Shown here piece by piece: positions 1 through 9,304 of a DNA stretch of 64,000 nucleotides (position 1 is the stretch's first letter; each line of letters starts with the position of its first letter). The position numbers and the translations under genes are program-made. Location of the stretch: the NCBI GenBank assembly GCA_035578175.1, contig JAQMRL010000003.1, positions 97,633,969-97,697,968 on the forward strand, written 5' to 3'. The notes under the pieces were generated by a model. The model was given only the letters and a program-made list of their open reading frames with translations, did no database searches and had not been told where the DNA came from. The DNA comes from Catonia carolina. Lineage: Eukaryota > Arthropoda > Insecta > Hemiptera > Achilidae.

Positions 1-97
1 AGGAGAAGTAAAGGCCAAGCTCACACGAGCTTGTAGCGCTGAGTGGAAGGATGATCAGAAAGATTGCAGTGAAGGAAAGTCTTTCGCAACAGTTTGA

Positions 98-441
98 CAT
101 ATAACATTTTATAAAATAAAACATTTTAAGTAAAATTCTGAAATACAGAAAGCACCTATATGACAAAAATTTGAAGACAATACTGAGAGATCTATATTTT
201 GAATTCACTTTGTTTGCCGAATAGACCAAACAAACATTTAAAAGAAATTATGTTTTTCTCAAATTGAACAAAGAAGTTAAGATAACTTTTTAATATTGCA
301 TGAACAATTATTTTTAACAGATGAACTAAGATATATTTTTTGAAATTACAAAACCTTATTTCAATTTTATATAGTAATTATGTATAATTGTAATACATCT
401 TCAAGATTGCATATCAATAAATTAAAATAAATATTTTTCAG
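98..441. other. AT-rich stretch, probably intron
   Basis: No convincing coding sequence. It precedes the first visible VPS62-like exon and ends in its acceptor. An AATAAA-like string lies near 115-120, just after a short open frame at 2-97 (listed among rejected items). Confidence 0.4.
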
Positions 442-728
442 ATACATTATTACGAAACAAAACATCAATAATATATGGTGAACGTCCTGAAAACAAAAAG
501 ATCTTTGTTCCTGTTTATGCACAAGTTAAAACATGTCAAAACTCATTGCATTTCCATGTCACTTATTGGTTATTTTTTCCATACAGTCAAGGAAAAGAAG
601 TATGTACAGTGGATTTAGGACCATTTGGCCCTTTTCCAATACCTTTATTAAATGGACATTGCCTGGGAAAAATGCAAGAATTTGGAAGTCATGTTGGTGA
701 CTGGGAACATATGAGTCTTTATTTTAAG
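442..728 (+). CDS. VPS62-like exon with GDWEHMSLYF motif
   Basis: The acceptor is a T-rich tract ending CAG at 439-441 and the donor is AAG|GTATAG at 728/729. Two bases complete a codon from an upstream exon, and 95 codons follow in phase. It contains FVPVYAQVKTC and the family motif GDWEHMSLYFK at its 3' end. Confidence 0.78.
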
Positions 729-3700
729 GTATAGTAAATATTGAATTATAAGTTTACAATTTTTTTTAATTATTCAGTTTTTATTCTTGTTTTAATAAAT
801 TTTTCACAGCTACTTTTTTATATCAACATCAAATTTCTGATATATTTAAATCTGTATAACATTCATATCTTAAGACACATATGGCACTCTGTGATGTTTC
901 TCTGTGTCTATAATTATCTGGTCAACTTATCAGTTTACTTGCCTAGAGTTAAAATTTTATCTTTCCATACGCAAAAAGCTGTCATAAAAAATTGAATTTT
1001 GAAAAATTAAGGTGATATTTTACTTAAGTTAAAATAAAAATCAAATTAATATAATTTTCTAACTACAGTTTTGTTTGAACAATGAACAATTTTGTTATAC
1101 TATATTTACTTTTGCATTATTGATTTATTAATAATATTTAGGTTTTATATCAAAAAAAGTAGAGGCTGTGTTCTAAATTAAAGAAATGATTATAACATTA
1201 GTACTTTACATACTATTAAATAAAACTGTCAATATTTAAATTAGCTCCAAAACAAACACACCATTCCAACTGATCTGAAAATAACACTGAACTGCACGAA
1301 AATATTACATACTGAAATTTATTAAGGAATTACAACAATATGAATGTAATATCATGAAATTTAATGAATTTACATGGAAGCAAAAAAATTATTTAAAAAA
1401 TTAGAACATTTTATTTTAATTCTGCACAATTTTGGATGGTATAAAATCTTAACCTTTTTAAGTTAAAATTTTTGTTAAACTTGTAGCACACTGTTTTTGT
1501 TATTCATTGTTCACTGTATAAACCTGTATTTACTTTTGTAGTTGCTAATGTTTAAATAGTCGATGCTACTTTTGTATAAGATACAAAAAAGTCCTTTAAT
1601 TTTATTATTTTGCAACTCAAAAAGGTCGATCTAGTCTAATGGTAAAGTCATCGCCACAAATCAGAATTTTTGGAGATGAAGGTTCTGTGGTTCAAATCCT
1701 AGTAAAAGTAGTAAAGGTAGTCCTAGTAAAGGTATGGATTTGAATACTAGACATGAATACCGGTGTACTTTGATGGTTGAAGTTCAATTAATCATACTTT
1801 CTCAGGAATGGGCAAACTGAATCTGTACAAGACTACATCTCATTTACTTGTAATACACATCATCCTCATCTCATTGAGCCTTGGGATTGCTTATTGCTTA
1901 ATTTTACAGATTGCAATAACATACATTATGGGTAAAAAAAAATTATTTAAAATTAATGGTTTTATTTTAAGGTACATTATTTATGGTCTTGTTTTAATTT
2001 ATAAATACACGAACAGAATTTTTGTCTTTTGATCAAGAAGACAGAGAATAACCTCATTTTTGAACATACCAAACTACTGTCTGTCTATAACTTGATGGCC
2101 TCCCGCAGAGAGGAGCAGAAACGGCCCGCTACTAGCCTTCTCAATAACATTTCATTATGTACTACTTACTACTACTAACTAGTACATTGGAATTGGTACA
2201 TAATGAAATGTTTTTGAGAAGGCTAGTAGTGGGCCGATTCTGCTCCTCTCTGGGGGAGGCCATCAACTTATAGACAGACAGTACCAATATTATGTACATA
2301 ACCTAAGTTTTCAGAGATAAATAATAATGATTTTCAATTAATACAGTTTATTTACTTGATAGATTTATGATCTAAAATAAAAAAATATTTTATTTTTTAG
2401 GAAGAACACAAACCAACACTAATGTATATATCTGCTCATGATACTGGAGCATTTTATAAATTTGAACATGACTCAAAAAGATTTCTGTTTCAAAAGCAAG
2501 AAATTCGACTGAATGATGCTCGTATGGGTGCACTACAAAGACCCACTTTTCCTAAAATTGTAAATCTTATCTCTGGCAGTCATCCTGAATTATTTGCAGC
2601 TAAAGGATCTCATGGACTATGGGCAGCACCAGGTATGTTATTAATTAAAATTTCTTAAAAGGCAGTTTATAGATTACTCATTATTTTTTGTTGTAATTTT
2701 CCTCTTAGATGTTTCTTTTTTGTATATTTAAAGTTGCATCAGCTGCTTTTGTTATCAGCAATTACTGTGGGTTACAGAATCGTTTTACTTTGTAATATGA
2801 GAAATATCTCACAATTTTGAGATCCTACCTGTTAATCAAACTTGGTACCTTCTGCTTTGCAGTGACAGTGTAGTGCAAACTAGTTCTCTAACCACTAGGT
2901 CACAGAGACGGCCCTATATAAAATTTAATTACTGTTCATAGTAATGATTTCAGTAGTTGACAGCCTGATTTAAGGAGTAAGGCTTTCAGGGACCATTTTC
3001 TTTATTTCTCTTTCAAGTTTACTGGGTCAGGCCCAACATAACTCCTTTCAACCTCTCTCTATCACTGAACCATCTCTCCTCTCTTAGCATCACATTTTTT
3101 CCCTGATTCGTCCATAATAAACCCACCTATCACTCTTGGTCTACCTTTGGTTTTGCCCCATGTCTTCAAGTACAGTACTCCTTTTTGGCAATATACCCTG
3201 CTCCATCCTACTGACATGACCAAACCATCGCAGCTTTGTCTCCAATCCTCCTTACATGCTCTTCATTTCCAGTTGTTCCCTTATTTCATAATCTTATACT
3301 AATTCTTCTTACCTTCTCCAGCATACTCCTCTTGAACTTAATTTCATACTAAAGTTACTTGTTGGTCTTCATTCGAAGTACAGAGATTTGAAATTCTCAT
3401 AAAAAATTTTAATCCCAATACACCACCAATATTTTTGGTGAAACTTTCCACAAGGGACTATAAATTCACCAATAAAGTAAACATAAAATTTCAAAGCATA
3501 TCAGAGAAAGCTCTAATGTTGAAAATGCAAAATGTTACAATTAAAAAATAAAACAAATGTTTTTGTAATATGTCTTACTGTAAATTAAAATATCTGTTAT
3601 TTTTGTTTTGTTTGTGTTTACAAAATTTGGGAACCACTGAATGATTTTTTTGTATGGTTTTTCATTCTTCTTACAAAAGTTTAGGTATAAAAATGTTAAT

Positions 3701-4343
3701 TTGAAAAACCTTCCGAGGAAATCACAAAAACTGTTATCCGTAAGAGATACTGAATTGGGACCACTTTTAAACAATTATTCAGCGCAAAAATTCTTTAAAT
3801 TATCTAAAAAAATTATCACTGAAGCAAGGTGCAATTCTGGAACATATTCCTTTACTTAAAATATACCCACTGATACTAGTGACATCCTGTTCAAAGTGAA
3901 GGTGCAATTAATATATATATTTTTTATCATGATATGAATTATTTTAAATTAAAACACTTTCCTTTCTTGATATGGTAGTTCTGCAAGTTGGGTTGTACTG
4001 TGTACAACATACATATATGAAGTAAGTTGTAATAAAAAAAAGTTGTATTAAGGTCACAGTAACTCAATTAACTAGAAAAAATAATATAAAAATTAATTCT
4101 GCAAAAGAAATGATTTCTCCGAAATACTAGTCATTAAAAAATAAATTTGCCGCATTGTATTTACAAAATGGTTTCCATCAAGTCAATAGTATGAAAAAAT
4201 AAACAATAAAAAAGTAGGTTCAATGTTAAAGTAGTACACTAATGGTATGATGTGCACTTTCACCACAGTGAGATAATTAGAATATCTCAATATAATTTGA
4301 AGGTATATTATATAACAATGCTTTCAAGGACTTCCTTCCTAAT

Positions 4344-4388
<45 letters not shown>

Positions 4389-7338
4389 ACTCCTGCTCTA
4401 TCTCTCTCTAAATAATCAAGTAAAAATGTACAAGTGAAACTGATTTGTTTGCAAAGTGTTACAGAACACAAAAATGTTGTTTCTATTACATGATTCACAA
4501 TTTTCTTTAGATTTTTATAAACAATAAAATGAAACCTACCTACAATTTATAATATAGTTATTTTTTGTTTAATATTACATCAAATGCTTGATTGTGACCA
4601 CAGTGGATTAAAAGTTAAATTTTTTTTAAACCAGTTTAAGTTCAAGAATCAAACCTGGGTCTACTACTTCTGCTTTGCAAATAGTTTACTTACTATATAA
4701 TCAAGACAGCCATTTATTAAAAAATTATATGTATAAATAATAAAAAATAAACAAAATAATGTTAGTCAATAACCCTTTCAGTGCCGAAACAATATTTAAA
4801 AGTTTGATCTAAAGCCATTTAATTTGAGTAAGGGTGTACAAAAAGAGCCAGCCCTTATTTTGAAAACTTGCAGGCATAAGTCTGCCATTGCCAACCCAAA
4901 TTTCAATGTTACAGAAAAATAAAATTTCCTGTTAAAAATTATTTTTCATTATGTTCATAAAAAAAAAGAAATCATTCTAACACTAAAAATATTCAAAATA
5001 TTATTTTTTAGTTTATTTTAAGTCGCATCAACATTAGCTTTTAAGTCGCTTGGTCATTAGCAACTACTGTGGGTTTTGGTACCTTAACGGTGGTTTTAAC
5101 ATGTTAAAATTTTTAGACCCTAGCTGGGAATTGAACCCGGGACCTTTCTCTTTGCAGGCTAGCGTGCTAGTCACTATGCGAAGGAGGGGATTTAAAAATA
5201 CATTATTCCATTAAATTTTGTTTAAAACTTTTTTTTGTAAATGTTCGGTTATATGGACGTTGGCACTTTATGCATAACTTACGGACGTCCAGGAAACCGT
5301 ATTTTGTCACTACATAAAATATATCGACGTCCTGTTTTCCGGATGTTGGTACTGAAAGGGTTAATAAATATTTGAACTGTCACTAGCAATACAGGTATAT
5401 TTTCAAATATACATAAAATTTAGTACTGTCAAAGTATTCTGTTGCTACCACAATTGCCCTGTTTAATTATTTATTTATACAGTTATTCACAGTGTGAAAA
5501 TGTTTAGCATAAATCCCACCAGCCTAGTCCATTGGTGTAGTGGTAAGTGCAAGTGGGTTCTACGCTGGTTTCCTTGGTTTGATTCCTGATCAGGTCTGGT
5601 ATTTTTTTCATCTGTATATTACCTCGATCATTACCTATTACCTACACACGAGCCAAAACTTATGTAGGCATCATGACACAAAAAAGTAGACTTATGGTAG
5701 ACTAAAAAGACTTAAAAAGACTTTAAAAGACTAAAAGACTAAAAGACTTTAAAAGACTTTAAAAGACTAAAAAGACTTTTTTTTACTTTAGGTAGACTAA
5801 AAAGACTTAGTAGACTAAAAAGTAGACTTAAAGTAGACTTACTTATAAACAATAAATTCATTGGGATGGTACTGTTGTAAAGCGCTAGATTGCACTTTTG
5901 GAAGAAGTTTTGATTATCTTAAATGGTTTGAGATATAAATGTACCAATATTAACATAATTACAATGTATAAGGCGCATGAATTTTTTAAGGGGAGACTTA
6001 CTGGAGAAAATAAAATTTTCTCAATTAATTTAATGTTAAAATATGGTTTGAATTTCTCTATTTCCAATGGTTTCTAAATTGCGCTTCTGGTTCAGTAGGG
6101 ATGTGTTTATTCGAAATTGACGAGATTAAGTCCTTTTTGGATAAACAAAATTTTGGATAACCCGGAACTTCATTTAATAACTTGTAACCTGCAACCTGTC
6201 TGTCTATTGTTTACTTTACAGTACAATACAGTCTGTAATTGTAAAACTTTACACAGTACTCTTATGATATGATTTTATTCTACTACGGTATTTATTATTT
6301 AAATTTGAATCAAAAACTCAAAATTAAAATATTTAACCTGTTTCGGATAAACCGGACTTTCAGATAAACGTGTCCCTAGTGTACAAGCAGAAAAATTTTT
6401 ATAATTTTTTCAGCAAATTACGTTATGCTATTACCTTCAGAATTTCTTAGTTATAGTGGGAAAAACAGTTATGCTGCATGAATTTATTGCATGTACTTGA
6501 TACCAATTTGGGTCCGGAAAGAATATTTTAAAAAAAAGTAGAGGACTAGACGTGTAAAAAGAAACCTGTAGCTACATAAATAGCCAGATTATGGACCAGG
6601 GAAATCTTAATAAAAGGCATAGCGCGTAGCAGTGAACATAAACTTCAATGATAATTTTCCGCAATTAAAATTTCTTCATACTTATGGGCCTTTCTTCAAA
6701 AACTACAGCAGTAGAAGTATGAAATTTTGACAGAACCATACTAGGGGTAATTTATAGCTGTATGTCAATACATAATAAGGTTTATAATAAGAAAAATAAG
6801 AAAATTTTCTAGGTAAATGGTTAAAAATTTAATATAAAATTTAAATTTTGAAATAGGCACATAATTTCAGTAGGGCTTTGCAATACCTAAACATATATGG
6901 TGCAAATTTAAGAGATACTGCTCTTAAATTTGCAGAAATTTGCTCTTAAATTTTTTTAGTTTTCTAAAACAAAAAGAACATAATATTGATATTGAAGATG
7001 AAAATAATAACAATGTGAAGATATGACAGTAAGCATCCCCTTGGTCACAAATATTGATATGTTTAAAATAATTGATAAATTATTATCTTTTTAATTTAAC
7101 AGGTAAACATAAATATGTAAGACTACCAAGACTTTATGATGAAAGTGGTTTTGGAACACCATGGTCAACTTGGAAATCAATAATATTATTAAAGGAGACT
7201 GATTCTCATTGGTTAAAATTCTGGGGTCGTTGGGGAAACCCAAAATCTCAATGTCATCCTGTAGTAAGAAACATTTGTCAACAATTTGATGGACCAACAG
7301 GAATACCAATGAAAAAACAACATTTTAAATGTAGTTAA
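442..7338 (+). CDS. VPS62/DUF946-family protein, 3' part of gene, three coding exons
   Basis: Coding exons 442-728, 2401-2632 and 7103-7338 join in one frame and give about 250 residues ending at a TAA. The first exon starts one base into a codon, so earlier exons lie upstream or outside the window. Motifs that recall the VPS62 (DUF946) family are HFHVTYWLFFPYSQGK, GDWEHMSLYFK, MYISAHDTGAFYKF, GSHPELFAAKGSHGLWAAPG and LYDESGFGTPW. The family is named after a yeast vacuolar-sorting gene; its biochemical role is poorly defined and animal members are usually uncharacterised. I see no membrane segment in the visible part. The introns (1672 and 4470 bp) are filled with SINEs, an inverted-repeat element and LINE remnants. 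The exons themselves are intact, with no frameshift or stop, so the gene is probably functional. Family assignment is from motif memory. Confidence 0.78.
1625..1720 (+). repeat. tRNA-like SINE head
   Basis: Contains an A-box-like TAATGGTAAAGTCATCG and a B-box-like GGTTCAAATCC about 40 bases downstream, spaced as in tRNA genes. No clean cloverleaf or acceptor stem can be folded, so this is more likely a tRNA-derived SINE than a working tRNA. Repeats of the GTAGTAAAGGTA type follow. Confidence 0.45.
2075..2283. mobile_element. Short inverted-repeat (MITE-like) element
   Basis: About 209 bp whose two halves are near-perfect reverse complements: TACTGTCTGTCTATA at the left end and TATAGACAGACAGTA at the right. 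The arms are about 85 bp and share a GC-rich GCAGAGAGGAGCAG block; the loop is short and AT-rich (ACTTACTACTACTAACTAG). No coding capacity. The whole piece would form one long hairpin. Confidence 0.75.
2401..2632 (+). CDS. VPS62-like exon with SAHDTGAF and KGSHGLWAAPG motifs
   Basis: The acceptor TTTTTTAG ends at 2400 and the donor CCAG|GTATGT is at 2632/2633. The exon enters in phase 0 and leaves one base, which completes a glycine codon with the first two bases of the next exon. Confidence 0.78.
2831..2916 (-). repeat. tRNA-like SINE head, reverse orientation
   Basis: Read on the minus strand it shows GTGACCTAGTGGTTAGAGAA (A-box-like) and later a B-box-like GGTACCAAGTTTGATT. It is degenerate. 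It resembles the other tRNA-like heads in this intron. Confidence 0.4.
3010..3350 (-). repeat. Degenerate LINE 3' remnant (C-terminal RT-associated region)
   Basis: The minus strand reads KLRWFGHVSRMEQGILPK, the tryptophan-glycine-histidine motif found in the C-terminal tail of RTE-like LINE proteins, followed by frameshifted residue-poor sequence. There is no RT core. A dead 3' fragment. Confidence 0.5.
4347..4386. repeat. (CT)n microsatellite
   Basis: About 20 uninterrupted CT units, then a degenerate TCTCTC tail to about 4410. Open frames through it on both strands are repeat artefacts. Confidence 0.95.
4632..4711 (-). repeat. tRNA-like SINE head, reverse orientation
   Basis: The minus strand has a B-box-like GGTTTGATTCTTG preceded at tRNA-like distance by a degenerate A box near the right end. 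Weakly preserved. Confidence 0.3.
4773..5360. mobile_element. piggyBac-like non-autonomous element
   Basis: The ends are inverted: CCCTTTCAGTGCCGA at 4773 and GGTACTGAAAGGG ending at 5360. The right flank is TTAA and the left flank is ATAA, which fits a TTAA target with one mutated base. No transposase frame; a tRNA-like SINE head (5095-5190) lies inside. Family assignment rests on the TTAA flank only. Confidence 0.55.
5095..5190 (-). repeat. tRNA-like SINE head nested in the element at 4773-5360
   Basis: On the minus strand it shows a clear A-box-like TAGTGACTAGCACGCTAGCC and a near-canonical B box GGGTTCAATTCCC. The best preserved tRNA-like promoter in the window, but there is no complete cloverleaf. 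Confidence 0.55.
5520..5690 (+). repeat. tRNA-derived SINE
   Basis: The head GTGTAGTGGTAAGTGCAAGT and B-box-like GGTTTGATTCCTGATCAGG match the head of the SINE at 24765-24930, as does the following AGGTCTGG block. The body then differs (TTACCTCGATCATTACC). It runs into an AAGACT-rich tandem tail. Confidence 0.6.
5693..5842. repeat. AAAAGACT/TAGACT tandem repeat, probable SINE tail
   Basis: Irregular units of the AAAAAGACT and GTAGACTTA type fill about 150 bp directly behind the SINE at 5520-5690. Their position and A-richness suggest an expanded SINE 3' tail. Confidence 0.8.
6093..6381. mobile_element. Tigger/pogo-like MITE
   Basis: Inverted ends CAGTAGGGATGTGTTTAT (left) and ATAAACGTGTCCCTAGTG (right), with further GGATAA(A/C) motifs inside both arms; 289 bp and non-coding. 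The CAGTAGGGA type of end suggests the pogo/Tigger group; this is inference from the ends. Confidence 0.6.
7103..7338 (+). CDS. VPS62-like terminal exon
   Basis: The acceptor TTAACAG ends at 7102. GT completes the split glycine codon, then KHKYVRLPRLYDESGFGTPW follows, and a tryptophan-rich stretch runs to the stop TAA at 7336-7338. No canonical AATAAA was found close behind it. Confidence 0.78.
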
Positions 7339-8172
7339 TTAACAATCTTTCAAATGATAAATGTACAAACGTAAAATTATTGGTGGCAATTTTTAAAATT
7401 GTCATCTATCATTTTCCTTCATCTGTCTGTCACATGCAGATGTCAGAAACTACAAGAAATAACAAACGGTTTTAGGACTCACAATCTGCATAAAATATTA
7501 GTGGGCCTGAATTGGGTTTGAAGTTCCGGTTTTGACCAAAAGAGGCCCAAAACCGGAAGTCAAGAAATCAAAGTTGGAATTAGGAAACAAAAAATATTGT
7601 CATTTATTCCTCCTTAAGAGCAGATACAGAAATCATTGGTTTGAAGTTCGACCGGAAGTGGCCCGAAACCAGAAGTTAAAAAATCAAAGTTAGAATTCGG
7701 AAACAAAATAATGTCGTTCTATTCCTCTTAAAGAGTACATACAGAAATCACTAATGGTTTTTCCCATATGTCAAAGGTATGCCTTTTTAAAAATTGCCAC
7801 CAGCCACGAGACGCATTGTCTCATGAAAGGCATTTTTAAAATTAATATGGTTAAAATTTAGGAATTCAGTACTGTACAAAGAAAAAAAGAAAAGAGTTTA
7901 TTGTAACATAATTTAATGAGACATAACAAAACGTTATAACTTAAGTTATTAATGTCAGAAGTAATTGGAGTAGTGGAAGAAAAACTAATACACAGACATT
8001 TTTCTGATCTTTGAAATTACAATTCTGCTGTATCCAAAATTTGTTTAGGAATCACCCTTCATTCTTTGAAGATGGTCGATCAATCTATTGTGATAATAAC
8101 TGATTCTCTCATTCACACTCTCTGCTACTCTTTCCTATGTATATATATATATATACTACTTATATTATATAT
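7339..8172. repeat. Intergenic stretch with an inverted-repeat element holding a 120-bp tandem pair
   Basis: TGGTGGCAATTTTTA at 7381-7395 is repeated in inverse at 7788-7802. Between them two imperfect units (7512-7634 and 7635-7754) share GGTTTGAAGTTC, AAATCAAAGTT and TACAGAAATCA. The right arm sequence through about 7840 recurs in reverse at about 63815-63863. The rest to 8172 is AT-rich with a short TA repeat near 8144. Confidence 0.6.
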
Positions 8173-8698
8173 TGTTGCCGACGCCTCCCACCATTATCAG
8201 CGCCTGTAGGCAGTCCCAGAACCTACCTGCCACAAGGAGCGCAGCCAGCAGTGCCTCCCCTCCCCTATGAAGTGGACTAGCTGGAGGGGTGTTTAAGCAG
8301 CCACACTGAACCACGAGTGACTTTTGCCTACCAACTTCCGAACGGAGAAGAAGAAAGAAGACTGAGCAAGAAGAACAGCCCAGCCGAGACTGGATGCATC
8401 AACCCTGGTCTACGCTACCAGTGGCAGATGCACATTCCTGCACCGCTGACCCGGAGAGAGAACCGCCTTGCTCGACCCGATACTGTGGGGCTCTGGGGTT
8501 ACCACTATCATGCTGCAGTGGGGATTCAACTGCTGCTGAGGGAAGGCTAGGCCTGAACCCGTTAGCTGAGCCATCACTCTTCGGGCTCCGTTTCCAACAC
8601 GCCGGACCGCTTCAAACCACAAAACACCCGGCCCTTTTCAGGGGCACCAAACTTACAAGCAAGGTTTTGCCACGTGTTGTCAGTCTCAGTCGGTGACA
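8173..8698. mobile_element. Probable solo LTR
   Basis: A 526-bp block, strikingly GC-rich against its surroundings, starts TGTTGCCG and ends CGGTGACA, so the ends are TG...CA in an imperfect inverted repeat. ATAT flanks both sides (8169-8172 and 8699-8702) as a 4-bp target duplication. Open frames on both strands inside it have no recognisable domain. No internal retroelement genes adjoin, as expected after LTR-LTR recombination. Gypsy-type is the likely class but is not shown. Confidence 0.6.
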
Positions 8699-8859
8699 AT
8701 ATTTATTGCAAAAATATATGTATATTTGCGAGTGGATTACACAAACCAGTATACCTCGCACCCTACCTCCATTTAACCCTATCCTGCCAATAATCCTCTC
8801 TTAAATAAAAAAATTCAAAATAAAGTGATCATTTAAATACCTCATTGTCCAATATACAC

Positions 8860-9240
8860 TCTCCTCCTACGACAATCCTGGTCTTCCTCTCCCGAGCCTC
8901 ATCTTTGGCATTCACCGCCATATCACCTGAGACCATCTAGCATCCATACCACCTCATTTGTCCATACCAGTTGTTAAACCAATCAAACTCCACTGTTTCT
9001 ACAAGGCTGATATCAGTACTAGTTCTAGCCCTTGATAAATTAATTTCTAAGTCTGTACAATCTCACTCTTTAACTTTAATATAAGTAGGCCATCTTCTTG
9101 CTTCCAGGCATTTGGAATTTCTCTCCATGCATTTCTCCCACACCTCTGCTAGGGATCCTTTTAATTACTGCTTTACGCATATATAGCTCTTTAACTCTCT
9201 CCTTGTATTGCAATTTTGAATTCTATCCTCCTTCGTACAA
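8860..9240 (-). repeat. Degenerate LINE 3' remnant
   Basis: The minus strand reads fragments such as EVWEKCMERNSKCLE and AKDEARERKTRIVVGG, with a WYG motif between, in the order seen in LINE C-terminal regions; frames are broken. It has no RT core and is distinct from the intact element that follows. Confidence 0.35.
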
Positions 9241-9304
9241 CCCTTGACACTTCATAGAAAATTATCTATGCATTTCAGAAGGTTTCAAAATATTATAAAT
9301 TGGT

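Larger units (their letters stand above)
729..2400 (+). other. Intron of the VPS62-like gene
   Basis: Bounded by GTATAG and TTTTTTAG. It holds a tRNA-like SINE head (about 1625-1720) and an inverted-repeat element (2075-2283); the rest is AT-rich with no recognised feature. Confidence 0.7.
2633..7102 (+). other. Large repeat-filled intron of the VPS62-like gene
   Basis: Bounded by GTATGT and TTAACAG. It contains a LINE remnant, four tRNA-like SINE heads, a CT microsatellite, a piggyBac-like inverted-repeat element with a SINE inside it, a SINE with an AAGACT tail and a Tigger-like MITE, listed separately. The remaining sequence is AT-rich and unrecognised. Confidence 0.7.

Noticed and set aside
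2..97. Open frame GEVKAKLTRACSAEW... ending in TGA, followed by an AATAAA-like string
   Set aside because: It could be the last exon of an upstream gene, but only 31 codons are visible, there is no recognisable domain, and the link with the VPS62-like exon is unclear.
1625..1720. Functional tRNA gene
   Set aside because: Boxes A and B are present but no complete cloverleaf or acceptor stem forms; read as a SINE head.
4252..4498. Open frames on both strands at the CT repeat
   Set aside because: Low-complexity SLSL and RERE translations of the microsatellite.
8317..8696. Overlapping open frames of 70-100 codons in GC-rich DNA
   Set aside because: They lie inside the solo LTR on both strands and have no domain; high GC alone keeps stops rare.
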